Positions 34,938-43,860 of a stretch of DNA of 64,000 bases are shown here, piece after piece. Position 1 is the first letter of the stretch, and the number at the start of each line of letters is the position of its first letter. Made by a program: the position numbers and the translations under genes. Below the pieces are notes generated by a model, which saw nothing but the letters and a program-made list of their open reading frames with translations, was not told the origin of the DNA and ran no database searches. The stretch is from Streptomyces phaeofaciens (GTDB lineage Bacteria > Actinomycetota > Actinomycetes > Streptomycetales > Streptomycetaceae): assembly GCF_014648915.1 (NCBI RefSeq), contig NZ_BMSA01000013.1, positions 62,001-126,000 of the forward strand. Direction: 5' to 3'.

Positions 34938-34979
34938 CCCCGCCCCGGTGCGTACGGGGGAACACGCACCGGGGCGGGG
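34938..34979 (-). terminator. terminator of the Rpf/LysM gene
   Basis: A perfect 16-base stem (34938-34953 with 34964-34979), followed on the minus strand by TTTTCTC. It lies about 90 bases after the stop at 35070, in an otherwise empty 305-base gap before eno. Confidence 0.85.
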
Positions 34980-35069
34980 GACCCGTGGGGACGGGGGGTG
35001 ACCCTCACGAGGTCTTCAGTGTGCGGGACCCACTTGTGGGGGAGCTGTGGTCCCGCTGGGGGCCTGGTG

Positions 35070-35768
35070 TCACTTCAGGTGAAGCTGCTGGCCCGGGTAG
35101 ATGAGGTCGGCATCCTGGACGACGCCCTTGTTCAGCTGGAACAGCTTCTGCCAGCCGCCCTTGACCTTGCGCTTCTCGGCGATGGTGCTGAGGGTGTCGC
35201 CCTTGACGACCTTGTACTCGCCGTCGCCCTTCTTGACCTTCTTGCCGGTCGGGGTGGTGACGGTCTTGCTGCTCTGCTCGCTCTTGGCGGCGGCCGGGCG
35301 CTCGGCGGAGCGGGAAGCGGCCTGCTGCTCGGTGGAGCGGGAGGCGGTGCTGTCGGGGGACGAGCCGCCGGTGGAGGCGCTGCCGCCACCGTACGGCGTG
35401 CTGGACAGGCCGGTGCCGCAGACCGGCCAGGCACCCTTGCCCTGGCCCGCGAGGACCTTCTCGGCGATGGTGATCTGCTGCGTCTTGGAGGCCAGGTCGG
35501 CGCGGGCGGCGTAGGCGGTGCCGCCGTACGCGGCCCAGGTGGAGGCGGAGAACTGGACACCGCCGTAGTAGCCGTTACCGGTGTTGATGGACCAGTTGCC
35601 GCCGGACTCGCACTGGGCGACCGCGTCCCACTCGGAGGCGGTGGCGGCGGAGGCGTTGCCGGCCGCCATCAGCGGGGCGGCGATGGCGACACCGGTGACA
35701 CCGGCGAGCGCGGCGACGCGGGTGGCCTTGGCGGGGCGGCGGTGCTTGCCCTTACCGGAAAACAGCAT
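35070..35768 (-). CDS. resuscitation-promoting-factor-like transglycosylase with LysM domain
   Basis: A 232-residue secreted cell-wall hydrolase. It has a basic start, a hydrophobic signal and an Ala-Ser-Ala cleavage region (about residues 36-42). The Rpf lysozyme-like domain (about 43-118) contains WDAVAQCESGGNWSINTGNG, the Glu being catalytic, and ends PVCGTG. A Ser/Ala-rich linker leads to a C-terminal LysM (about 180-232) with YKVVKGDTLSTIAEK and YPGQQLHLK. It should cut glycan strands at germination or growth. Translation is placed behind a c-di-AMP riboswitch. Confidence 0.92.
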   Translation of the reverse strand: MLFSGKGKHRRPAKATRVAALAGVTGVAIAAPLMAAGNASAATASEWDAVAQCESGGNWSINTGNGYYGGVQFSASTWAAYGGTAYAARADLASKTQQITIAEKVLAGQGKGAWPVCGTGLSSTPYGGGSASTGGSSPDSTASRSTEQQAASRSAERPAAAKSEQSSKTVTTPTGKKVKKGDGEYKVVKGDTLSTIAEKRKVKGGWQKLFQLNKGVVQDADLIYPGQQLHLK

Positions 35769-35779
35769 GGTGGATCCCC

Positions 35780-35935
35780 TCACCGACGCCTGCGAGGTGA
35801 GCTGTCGGGTTCGGGCCGGTTGAGTTGCCCGGCCGCGCATCTCGCGATGCGCGGCTCCACCCCAAGCCGGATCCGGCGTCAACCGCCGGGTCCGGCACTT
35901 ACCTTGGGTCCCCCGCTCCTGCCTACGGCGCTTGA
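35780..35935 (-). ncRNA. c-di-AMP (ydaO/yuaA) riboswitch
   Basis: On the minus strand the leader carries the conserved ydaO blocks: GGGGGACCCAAGG, then CTTGGGGTGGAGCC, a variable stem (CCGCGCATC/GATGCGCGG), and the diagnostic GAACCCGACAGCTCACCTC followed by GCAGGCGTCG just before the gene's ribosome-binding site. Such elements sense c-di-AMP and turn cell-wall hydrolase genes off when ligand is high. Ends are approximate. Confidence 0.85.
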
Positions 35936-36145
35936 CGCGACGACTGTTCCCGGATGGCCGCTGGCAGGATTCGGCGTTGCGACGGCCGGGGCTCGGGTTG
36001 CCGAGCGGTCACGACCGTAGACACGCGATCCGCGGAATTTCAAAGACGATCAGGGCTTCTGAGACTCATCCCACACTTTCACCAAACCGGACATTCGGCG
36101 CGAAGCGTGACGTGAACTCCCGGTGTTTTTCTGGGCGTTCCCGCC

Positions 36146-37144
36146 CTATTGGACCGCTGTGTCCAGCGTCTGACCGGGGGTGATGCCGTTCGGGTCGGCG
36201 CCGATGAGGTCCCGGTTCTCGGCGTAGAGGGCGCGCCATCCGCCGTCGATACCAAGGGAGTCGGCGATGGAGGCGAGGGAGTCGCCCTCGCGGACCGTGT
36301 AGCCGGAGGCGGCGTGCCGGCCGGCCGAGGCGGTGCTGAGGCCCTCCGACAGGGTCTCGTCGGCGACGGTGCCGCGGTGACGGCCGGAGCCGAGGGAGCC
36401 GGTGTCGACAAGGTTCCAAGAACCGACGTCCTGCACCGACTTGTCCGAATCATCCGCTTCGGCGGTCGCCGTGGGCGAGCCGTCGCCCGTCTGCGCGTCT
36501 CCGGACTCCGTGGAGTCGTCGGAAGCGGCCGCGTCATCCTCCGCGGCGGAGGACGAAGAGGACGAAGGGGACGAACTCGGCGAAGCCTCGGAGGAGTCGG
36601 CGGACGCGTCGGCGTCGGAGTCGCCGGTTCCGTCGGACTTGCCGGAGCTGTCGGACTTGCCTGACTTGTCGGAGTTCGAGGAGCCCGAGGCCCCCTTGGA
36701 CAGGTCGGACAAACCGGAGGAATCAGACGAGTCATCAGCCACGCCGGTGTCCACGTTCAGCCCGCCCGACTCCTCGGTGAGCCCGGACGTCAGCCCGCAG
36801 GTGCCCCACGCGCCGACACCCTCGGCCGCGAGAAGCTTCTGCGCCACGGCGATCTGCTGGTTGCGGCTGGCCAGATCGGGGCTGTCGGCGTAGTCGAGTC
36901 CGCCGTACGTCTCCCAGTCGTCCTGGGTGAGGCTCAGACCGCCGTACTCGCCGTCGCCCTTGTCGGCGCTCCACGAGCCGCCGCTCTCGCACTGCGCCAC
37001 CTTGTCCCACACCGTGCCGTCGGCAGCGCTCGCGCCCGTGGCGGCGAGCAGCGGGATGGCGATGGCCGTACCGGTCACTCCAGCGGCGACGAGGAGGGCC
37101 GGAGCCTGACGGGGGCGACGGTGACGACCGTTCCCGGAGAGCAT
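36146..37144 (-). CDS. resuscitation-promoting-factor-like transglycosylase with long Ser/Asp linker and LysM
   Basis: A 332-residue secreted protein paralogous to its neighbour. The signal region ends around ATGASAADG. The Rpf domain (about 41-118) has WDKVAQCESGGSWSADKGDGEYGGLSL with the catalytic Glu, and ends WGTCG. A long acidic Ser/Asp/Lys-rich linker (about 125-275) follows. The LysM has YTVREGDSLASIADSLGIDGGW. Unlike the neighbour it has no visible ydaO element; ACTTG-TCA-CAAGT (37243-37255) lies about 100 bases upstream. Confidence 0.9.
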   Translation of the reverse strand: MLSGNGRHRRPRQAPALLVAAGVTGTAIAIPLLAATGASAADGTVWDKVAQCESGGSWSADKGDGEYGGLSLTQDDWETYGGLDYADSPDLASRNQQIAVAQKLLAAEGVGAWGTCGLTSGLTEESGGLNVDTGVADDSSDSSGLSDLSKGASGSSNSDKSGKSDSSGKSDGTGDSDADASADSSEASPSSSPSSSSSSAAEDDAAASDDSTESGDAQTGDGSPTATAEADDSDKSVQDVGSWNLVDTGSLGSGRHRGTVADETLSEGLSTASAGRHAASGYTVREGDSLASIADSLGIDGGWRALYAENRDLIGADPNGITPGQTLDTAVQ

Positions 37145-37369
37145 GCGGGGGCCTTTCTCTGGACAGCAGTGAACCGGCGCGACGTCGGGTGCTTGCGCAT
37201 CCGACGGGCCGCGTTGACGAGTGAACGTATCGGCAGACGATCACTTGTCACAAGTTAATGCCGCACAGATCACGTGAAGATCACAGAATTGAGAGTCGGT
37301 CACCTTCGCTGCGCCGGACCGTCACACTCCGCCTGACGTGCGGTCGGTCACCGAGCGGAGATCACTCCG

Positions 37370-38668
37370 TCACGCACCGGGACCCCTTGGACCGGATGGA
37401 GTCGACGGCGTGAACTCGACGGGCAGGGTGCGCAGTCCTCGCATGATGAGCCCGCCGCGCCATCTCAAGTCGGCCGGATCCGCCGCGAGTCGCAGGTCCG
37501 GGAGACGGGTGAGCAGGGTGGCCAGGGCGGTCTGGCCCTCCAGCCGGGCCAGCGGGGCGCCGAGACAGTAGTGGATTCCGTGGCCGTAGCCCAGGTGCTG
37601 GTTGTCGCGGCGGGAGAGGTCGAGGGTGTCGGGGTCGGCGAACCGGGCCGGGTCACGGTCGGCGGCGGCGAGCACGACGAGGACCGGGTCGCCGGGGGCG
37701 ATGTCCTGTCCGCCGAGAACGAGCGGCTCGGTGGCGAAGCGCCACGTGGCCAGCTCGACGGGGCCGTCGTAGCGCAGGAGTTCCTCGACGCCGGTCTCCA
37801 GGAGGGTGCGGTCCGCAGTGGCCAGGGAGTCCTGGAGGCGGCGGCGCTGCTCGGGGTGGGTGAGAAGGGCGTAGGTGCCGTTGCCGATGAGGTTGACGGT
37901 GGTCTCGAAGCCGGCGAAGAGCAGGATGAAGGCCATGGCGGCGGCCTCGTTCTCGGTGAGGTGCTCGCCGTGGTCGGAGGCGCGGATCAGTCCGGAGATG
38001 AGGTCCTCGCCGGGGCCCGCCTCGGCAGGGAGGGCCTCCCGCTTGCGGTGGATCAGCTCGGCGAGATAGCCGCGCATCTTCTTCACGGACCGCGCGACAC
38101 CGCCCCGGGGGCCGCCGCCGTGCCGGATCATCATGCCCGCCCAGTCCCGGAAGTCGTCCTGGTCCTCGCGGGGGACGCCGAGCAGGTCGCAGATGGCGTA
38201 GATGGGGAGCGGGAACGCGAAGTCGTGGATGAGGTCGGCGCCGCCCTCCGCGGCGAACCGGTCGATGAGCTGGTCGGTCAGCTCCTGCACGCGCGGCGCG
38301 AATTCGGCGACCCGGCGCGGTGTGAACGCCTTGCTGACCAGCCGTCGCAGCCGGGTGTGGTCCGGCGGATCGATGTTCAGCAGATGCGTCATCAGCTCCG
38401 CCTTGCGCTCCCCGGGGATCCCGGTCCTGCCCTTCGCGTGCGCGGGCTCGTCGTGATGCGCCGGATTCTTGGAGAGCCGCTGGTCGGCGAGGGCCTGCTT
38501 GGCATCCGCGTACCGGGTGACCAGCCAGGCCTCCACCCCACTGGGCAACCGCGTCCTGTGCACCGGCGCGTGCTCACGCAGCCAGGCGTAGGCCGGGTAG
38601 GGATCGGTGGCGAATTCCCAGGTGAAGAGTTCGGGGGCGGGGGTCGCGGCGGTGGGCTTGCTGGTCAC
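37370..38668 (-). CDS. cytochrome P450 (CYP107-like)
   Basis: A 432-residue soluble bacterial P450. The I-helix oxygen-activation motif is FAGFETTVNL. The ExxR pair appears as EELLRYDGP. The haem loop is HLGYGHGIHYCLGAPLARLE, with the Cys ligand in YCLG. LLNIDPPDHTRLRRLV is the C-helix signature. Length and overall sequence look like the CYP107 group. Redox partners are not adjacent. The GTG start overlaps the stop of the zinc-ribbon NTPase gene (GTGA), an unusual partner. Substrate is unknown. Confidence 0.93.
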   Translation of the reverse strand: MTSKPTAATPAPELFTWEFATDPYPAYAWLREHAPVHRTRLPSGVEAWLVTRYADAKQALADQRLSKNPAHHDEPAHAKGRTGIPGERKAELMTHLLNIDPPDHTRLRRLVSKAFTPRRVAEFAPRVQELTDQLIDRFAAEGGADLIHDFAFPLPIYAICDLLGVPREDQDDFRDWAGMMIRHGGGPRGGVARSVKKMRGYLAELIHRKREALPAEAGPGEDLISGLIRASDHGEHLTENEAAAMAFILLFAGFETTVNLIGNGTYALLTHPEQRRRLQDSLATADRTLLETGVEELLRYDGPVELATWRFATEPLVLGGQDIAPGDPVLVVLAAADRDPARFADPDTLDLSRRDNQHLGYGHGIHYCLGAPLARLEGQTALATLLTRLPDLRLAADPADLRWRGGLIMRGLRTLPVEFTPSTPSGPRGPGA

Positions 38669-40314
38669 TCCTTGACGGTAGCGGGGTTCCGGGCGAGGGC
38701 CTCGCGCAGGGCGGCGAGCCGGGTGGCGGCGGCCTCGGAGCCGCCTGCGGCCGCGATGGCGAGCCAGTGTTCGGCGTGTTCGAGGAGAAGCCTGCCGAGA
38801 ACTTCCTGCGATCCGAGATGGCCGACCTGCGCCGCTCGCTCGTAGTACCCGATGGCCGCCGTGGTCTCGCCCTGCCGCACGAGATGGTCGGCGAACAGCC
38901 AGGCGCGGTCGGGTCGGCCGTCCGCCAGCCGCCCGAACCAGTGCCGGGCGTCGGCGTCGTCATCGACGAACACGGCGAGATCGGCGAGGCACTCCACGGT
39001 GTCCCAGTCGTCCTCCTCACCCCGGGCGAGCAGGTCCGCGCGGCCCGCCTCGACCACGGCCGCCAGATCCGAGGGCCGGTGGATCGAAGCCATCTCGGCC
39101 GCGAACCACCATGCCCCGGGCCCGAGCGGCGGCAGGTCGGGTGACCTCAGCGCCGCCGCGACCAGGGGCTCGCTCGCCCGCCATGTCCCGGGCCGCTCGC
39201 CCCTGACCAGAAGGCCGCAGACGCCCAGGCGCGGTAGAGCGGCCCACTCCACGTCCTCCTCCACATCGGGAAGGTGCACGTCGAACAGGTCCAACCATGC
39301 GGACACGTCCAGTGCCGCCGTCATCCCACAGCGGCCCATGTCGACGGCCCCCCGCACCAGCTCGTACGCCCCCGGCCGCGCCGACGGCCGCCGGGACCGC
39401 CGCCACTCCTCCCACAGCTCCGGTCCCACCGCGAGGAACTGGGTCACCCCGAGCGGGCCGCGCCGGCGCGCGGCGTCGGTCAGACGCGGGTCGTCCGCCG
39501 CGGCGAGCCGGTCGAGTTCCGCCTCGCTCCACCGGCAGGTCAGCTCCACCGTCCGGGCCATGCCGAGGACGCGGGCCGTCGGGCGGTCGCCGAAGCGGTG
39601 GGCGTCGTAGGCCTCGTCGCCCATCGTGGCCAGCACCAGCACGCCCTCGTGAACGCACTGGGCCAGCAGCCCCGCCGTCATGCCCCGCTCCCCCAGATGT
39701 CCCTCCAGATCGTCGAGCCACACCACATGCGTGCCCGAGCGGTCCCGGCCGCGCAGCAGGGCCGGCAGCTCACTCAGGTCGGTACCCGGCTGGGCGTTGA
39801 GCACCCGGGCCCTGGAACCGCCCACCCTGCGCAGGGCCGCCCAGGCCGTCCGTGACGTGCCGGACAACGGTTCCCCGGTGACCACGACCAGCCCGCCGGT
39901 GCGCAGCCGGTGCGCGAGCAGCCGGTCGAGTTCGTCGTCGACGTCCCGGCGGATGTACGGCGCCAGGTCGGGTTCGCCGCCCGGGCGCAGGACGGGACGG
40001 ATACCGAGGGTGAGACGCCGTACCTCGGTCAGCCGGGGCCAGGAGTCGGCCGGGGCGGAGGCAGGCGCGGGGTAGTTGTTCTGGACGCCGATCACGGGCG
40101 CGTGGAAGGTGCCGTGGCTGAAGTCGACGTGGTCACCGGTGGGGGCCGGCACGGCGGCAGAAGACATTGACGGAGATGGTGACGGTGACGGGAGGGTGCG
40201 GGGCGCGGCGGCCTCGGTGTCCGCCCGGCTCAGCGGGGTGCCGCACACCCCGCACTCGGTGTCCCGAGGGTCGTTGTGGGTGTCGCACGCCAGGCAGCGA
40301 TTCGAATACCTCAT
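38665..40314 (-). CDS. zinc-ribbon P-loop NTPase-like protein
   Basis: A 549-residue protein with three parts. The N-terminus has a zinc ribbon CLAC-(x12)-CGVC (about residues 8-25). After a Pro/Ser linker comes VDFSHGTFHAPVIGVQNN (about 64-81), a motif found before ATPase modules of Streptomyces STAND-type proteins. A NTPase region contains TGEPLSGTSRTA (about 145-156, a degenerate Walker A without Gly-Lys) and HVVWLDDLEGHL as Walker B. The C-terminal helical repeats (GYYERAAQVGHLGSQEVLGRLL) resemble Sel1/TPR. The missing Lys suggests weak or no ATP hydrolysis. Coupled to the P450 gene. A GTG at 40359 is an alternative start. Confidence 0.75.
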   Translation of the reverse strand: MRYSNRCLACDTHNDPRDTECGVCGTPLSRADTEAAAPRTLPSPSPSPSMSSAAVPAPTGDHVDFSHGTFHAPVIGVQNNYPAPASAPADSWPRLTEVRRLTLGIRPVLRPGGEPDLAPYIRRDVDDELDRLLAHRLRTGGLVVVTGEPLSGTSRTAWAALRRVGGSRARVLNAQPGTDLSELPALLRGRDRSGTHVVWLDDLEGHLGERGMTAGLLAQCVHEGVLVLATMGDEAYDAHRFGDRPTARVLGMARTVELTCRWSEAELDRLAAADDPRLTDAARRRGPLGVTQFLAVGPELWEEWRRSRRPSARPGAYELVRGAVDMGRCGMTAALDVSAWLDLFDVHLPDVEEDVEWAALPRLGVCGLLVRGERPGTWRASEPLVAAALRSPDLPPLGPGAWWFAAEMASIHRPSDLAAVVEAGRADLLARGEEDDWDTVECLADLAVFVDDDADARHWFGRLADGRPDRAWLFADHLVRQGETTAAIGYYERAAQVGHLGSQEVLGRLLLEHAEHWLAIAAAGGSEAAATRLAALREALARNPATVKE

Positions 40315-40457
40315 CACACGCCGCCGTGCATTCTCCCGGCCCGCCGGTACCCCCCGCACCGGCAGCTCCGCGGCACCCGCACACCGGCCACGTCAGCCGC
40401 CAACTCCCGTTCCATACAAGCCTCCGCGCCTCGCCACCAGCTCAGAGGCCCACCGTA

Positions 40458-41432
40458 CTAACCCTCCAGCCCTTCGGTCGTCCGGATCGCGTCGCGGTAG
40501 GCGCGGGCCGCCGCGCGCAGTGCCGCCTCCGGGTCGGTGCCCTCCGCTTCCGCTCGGGCGGCGAGGGCGAGGAGGTCGTAGCCGATGCCCTCGGTGGCCG
40601 GGAGGGGGACGTCGAGGTGGGACGAGCGGACTCTCGACGCCAGTTTCGAGGCCAGGGCGAGGGCCGGCTGGTGGAGGGGGATGCCGTCGGTCACCGACTC
40701 GCGGCGCTTCTCGATCGCCTTGGTGCGGAGCCAGTGCTCCTTGACCTCCTCCGGGGTGGTGGCGGTGGCGTCGCCGAAGACATGGGGGTGGCGGTGGATG
40801 AGCTTGGCGACGATCGTGGCCGCGACGTCGTCGACGGAGAACGGCGACTCCTCGTCCTCCTCGGCGATGCGGGCGTGGAAGACGACCTGGAGGAGGACGT
40901 CGCCCAGTTCCTCGCGGAGTCCGTCGTGGTCGCCGTCCTCGATCGCCTCGACCAGTTCGTACGACTCCTCGACCGCGTACTTCGCCAGGCCCTTGTGGGT
41001 CTGCTGGGAGGACCACGGGCACTCGGCGCGGATCCGGTCCATGACCTGGACGAGGTCGAGAAGGCGGGCGCCGGGGAGGTCGTAGGAGGCGGGGAGGAGT
41101 TCGAGGTCGGGCATCGACACCCGGCCGGAGCCGGCCAGCCGGGCCAGGCCGTCGGTGAGGGACGGTTCGCCCTCGCCGGTCGCGACGATCACGACCGTGC
41201 GGCCGTCCGCGCAGGCCGCGACCAGCTCCTCGGCGGTCGGGGAGGTCTCCTCGACCGCTATGCCCGCCTCCCTCAGATACGGCAGTTGCGGGTGCGCGGC
41301 GTCGGCGCAGAGCACACGGTCCGCCGTGCGCAGGGCCTGCCAGGCGGGCCAGGAGAGCAGGCCGGGGGCGACGCGGTGGCTGGTGGTGAGCAGGACCACG
41401 CGGCCCGTCGCGGAGCCCGTGGGTGCGGTCAC
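40458..41432 (-). CDS. mazG: MazG-type nucleoside triphosphate pyrophosphohydrolase with N-terminal methylase-like remnant
   Basis: A 324-residue enzyme predicted to hydrolyse (d)NTPs to monophosphate and pyrophosphate. The MazG domain shows CPWSSQQTHKGLAKYAVEESYE (metal-binding Glu), EELGDVLLQVVFHA and HPHVFGD. The first 110 residues resemble a reduced tetrapyrrole-methylase domain, as in YabN-type fusions (VIVATGEGEPSLTDGLARL). The GTG at 41432 has GAGG ten bases upstream. An in-frame GTG three codons earlier is too close to that site. Confidence 0.88.
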   Translation of the reverse strand: MTAPTGSATGRVVLLTTSHRVAPGLLSWPAWQALRTADRVLCADAAHPQLPYLREAGIAVEETSPTAEELVAACADGRTVVIVATGEGEPSLTDGLARLAGSGRVSMPDLELLPASYDLPGARLLDLVQVMDRIRAECPWSSQQTHKGLAKYAVEESYELVEAIEDGDHDGLREELGDVLLQVVFHARIAEEDEESPFSVDDVAATIVAKLIHRHPHVFGDATATTPEEVKEHWLRTKAIEKRRESVTDGIPLHQPALALASKLASRVRSSHLDVPLPATEGIGYDLLALAARAEAEGTDPEAALRAAARAYRDAIRTTEGLEG

Positions 41433-41511
41433 ATCGTTCACACCTCGAACGTAGCCCACGCCCGCCGGCCGCCTCGCTCGTTATCCACAGACCGGGCAGC
41501 CGGTCATATCG

Positions 41512-42162
41512 TCAGGTCGTCTGCTGGGTGCCGGCGGAGGTGATCTCGCGGACCCACGGCGTCTCGGCGTCCACCCTGCTGACCTTCTTCGCGTCCCAGC
41601 TGCCGTAGCGCGGGTTCAGGTCGACGTCGAGTTCCTCGGACGCCTTTGACAGGGCGTCCCAGAAGATCTGCTGGCTGGTGTCCGTGCCGAGCTTCGAGGC
41701 GAGCTTCTGTGCCTCCAGCTGGAGACGGAGGTTCTCGTCGAGGCGCTGCGGCGGGATGCCGTACTGCTGGAGCCACGCCGTCTCCAGGCCCCGCGCGCCG
41801 CCCGCCTGCTGCTCCAGGCCGGCCCGCATCTGCTGGACCTCCTTGCGGCTGACGGTGATCCCCGCGTCCTCGGCGGCACGGTGCAGCACCTGGTCGAGGA
41901 CCATGCCGTGCAGGGTGTCCCGGGTGAGGGTGCCGGTCTGGGCGATGGCCTGCGCGTACTGGGCGTCGTCGGTGACCGCCGCCCGCTGGGCCGCGCGGAC
42001 CTCCTTCACCCGGTTCTCCAGCTGGGAGACGGTGATCCGCTGGTCGCCGACGACGGCCGCCGCGCCGGGATGCGCGTCGTTCCCGCAGGCGGTGAGGAGG
42101 GGGGCTGCCGCGATCGCGGCGGACAGCAGGAGTGCGGTGCGACGACGACGACGGCGGTGCAA
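41512..42162 (-). CDS. SurA-N-like lipoprotein
   Basis: A 216-residue lipoprotein with a strongly basic start (RRRRRR), a hydrophobic signal and lipobox LTAC, the Cys being residue 26. The mature part begins AAAVVGDQRITVSQLENRV, the SurA N-terminal chaperone pattern, and continues as helices. No peptidyl-prolyl isomerase (parvulin) domain is seen, so it is probably a chaperone-like extracytoplasmic protein. The TTG start is supported by GGGAGG five bases upstream; the upstream in-frame codons have no site. Confidence 0.82.
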   Translation of the reverse strand: MHRRRRRRTALLLSAAIAAAPLLTACGNDAHPGAAAVVGDQRITVSQLENRVKEVRAAQRAAVTDDAQYAQAIAQTGTLTRDTLHGMVLDQVLHRAAEDAGITVSRKEVQQMRAGLEQQAGGARGLETAWLQQYGIPPQRLDENLRLQLEAQKLASKLGTDTSQQIFWDALSKASEELDVDLNPRYGSWDAKKVSRVDAETPWVREITSAGTQQTT

Positions 42163-42367
42163 GGAAACCTCCCGAGGAGATTGTGCGACGGTGCACAAAG
42201 TCTTGCGGTGATCGATGGTAGGCAGTGGGGCGCCTGGGGCCAACCCATTCGACCAACGATTCACCAGGACTTCGGGCACCGCCGCGCCCGCCGGCCGCCC
42301 GCTCGTCGGTACGAGGGGTCAGCCGCGCGCGCCGGACGCGCCGCCGCCGGACCGGCGTGCGCCCCGG

Positions 42368-43198
42368 TCAGCCGACCAGGGCCACCGGGGCGTCCCACGC
42401 GTCGCGGTCCACGGTGAGGGTGTAACCACCGCGGGTCTCCTTGCTGTTGACCATGTACTGATGGCCGCGGCTGTGGTCGGTGTACTGGGTCGAGGCCCAC
42501 GGCCAGTCGGTGGTCGTGGTGTTCTTCTTGTCCCAGAGCGCGTACCACAGGTTGCCCGGAAGGTCCGTCTTGTTCGTCGCGGTGGCGATCGCCTTGGCAC
42601 TGGAGCTGCTGAAGCCGTAGAAACCGGCGCGGTACGTCTTGGCACGCAGCGTCTTGGTGAAGGAGCGCACGTACGTCAGCACGGCGTCGTTGCACGACGT
42701 GTTGGTGATGTCGTACGGCTCCATGTCGAGGTAGATCGGGCTGCCGGTCTTCATGCCGAGCGCCGAGGCCTTGGCGACCGCGTCCGCCGCGTCCGTGGCG
42801 CCGAGGGAGGCGGCGGTGGCGGCGGTGAGCTTCTCGGGGTTGGCGCTGGTCTGGCAGGGCGGCTGGGCGCCGACATAGAGCGGGATGAGCTTCCAGCCGG
42901 CGGTGTTGACCGTCTTCACCCAGGACGCGGTGAGGTTGGGCTGCGCGCAGCCGCGGTTCTTGCCGCCGATGTAGACGGCGGCCGCGCCGTAGAAGCCGTC
43001 GGCCTTCCATGCCTTCATCGCGGCCGCCGAGGGCGCGGTGCAGGTGTCGAAGGCCCGGCCGGTGTACGTCTTCTGCGCGGGCCAGGTGGTCGCGGCCATC
43101 GACGTCTGCGCCGCTATGCCGGCACCCGCGAGCACGGCGGCGCCGGCCACGCCCCACGTGATGTATCTGCGCTTTCTGGACTGCCGGTGCTCGGCCAT
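42368..43198 (-). CDS. DUF1906 secreted glycoside-hydrolase-like protein
   Basis: A 276-residue exported protein. The N-terminus SRKRRYITWGVAGAAVLAGAGIAAQ contains RR but followed by Y-I-T, a possible Tat signal. The mature domain has GRAFDTCTAPSAAAMKAWK, AVYIGGKNRGCAQ and SPIYLDMEPY, matching the DUF1906 (Rv2525c-like) TIM-barrel, a glycoside-hydrolase-like fold with an Asp/Glu pair in YLDMEPY. It may act on cell-wall glycans. The ATG follows GGGTGGGA. Confidence 0.85.
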   Translation of the reverse strand: MAEHRQSRKRRYITWGVAGAAVLAGAGIAAQTSMAATTWPAQKTYTGRAFDTCTAPSAAAMKAWKADGFYGAAAVYIGGKNRGCAQPNLTASWVKTVNTAGWKLIPLYVGAQPPCQTSANPEKLTAATAASLGATDAADAVAKASALGMKTGSPIYLDMEPYDITNTSCNDAVLTYVRSFTKTLRAKTYRAGFYGFSSSSAKAIATATNKTDLPGNLWYALWDKKNTTTTDWPWASTQYTDHSRGHQYMVNSKETRGGYTLTVDRDAWDAPVALVG

Positions 43199-43410
43199 TC
43201 CCACCCCATTGTTCGTTCGTTCACACGTACGCGACCGCTGTGCGTACGAAGCGGATCGCACGGTAGCGCGTGCCACCCCCGCAATCGGGAAACACAGGTC
43301 CCCCATAGCCACAAGATTCACTCATGCCCCGGTAAAGGCGTACGGGAGAGGGGACGGCATGCCGCGGCCCGTCCGTGGCCTACCCTGACTCCCAGCCGAC
43401 TTGGGGGGCG

Positions 43411-43800
43411 ATGAGGATGACGACGACAGCCATGACGACCGGCACCGAGAGACGGTTGCCGGGCGGCTGGATCCAGCGGGTGGCCTGGACCGCCCTGGTG
43501 TGGGGCTCACTGGGCCTGCTGATCTGGGTGCCCTTCCTGTACGTGGCGATCCGCCGCGGTCTCGCCTCGGACTGGGTCGCGTTCGCGGCGTTCGCCCTGT
43601 ACGAGTGCATCACCCTGCCCTGGGCGCTGACCAGCACCGAGGAGGACGGCGACGCGTTCATGGGAGTGGCGGTCGTGGTGACGCTGCTGGTGGCGACGTG
43701 GCTGCTGCTGCTCGCGGCCTTCGACAAGAAGGTCCGCCCGATGCAGCCGGTGGCGTACGGGCAGTCCCCGTACCAGCAGGGCTATCCGTACGGGCGCTAG
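43411..43800 (+). CDS. small membrane protein
   Basis: A 129-residue protein with three likely membrane helices (VAWTALVWGSLGLLIWVPFLYVA, VAFAAFALYECITLPWAL and VAVVVTLLVATWLLLLAAF) and a short Tyr/Gln/Pro-rich tail (QSPYQQGYPYGR). The ATG at 43411 is two bases from a GGGGGG run; ATG 43417 has better spacing. No family recognised. Convergent with the next gene. Confidence 0.7.
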   Translation: MRMTTTAMTTGTERRLPGGWIQRVAWTALVWGSLGLLIWVPFLYVAIRRGLASDWVAFAAFALYECITLPWALTSTEEDGDAFMGVAVVVTLLVATWLLLLAAFDKKVRPMQPVAYGQSPYQQGYPYGR

Positions 43801-43860
43801 GACGGGCGCCCGGGTCGGGTCCCGGCCGCACGAGGTGCGGCGCGGGGTGCCCGCGCGCCG

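Noticed and set aside
37145..37330. A second ydaO riboswitch upstream of the other Rpf gene
   Set aside because: None of the conserved blocks (GACAGCTCACCTC and partners) is present in this leader.
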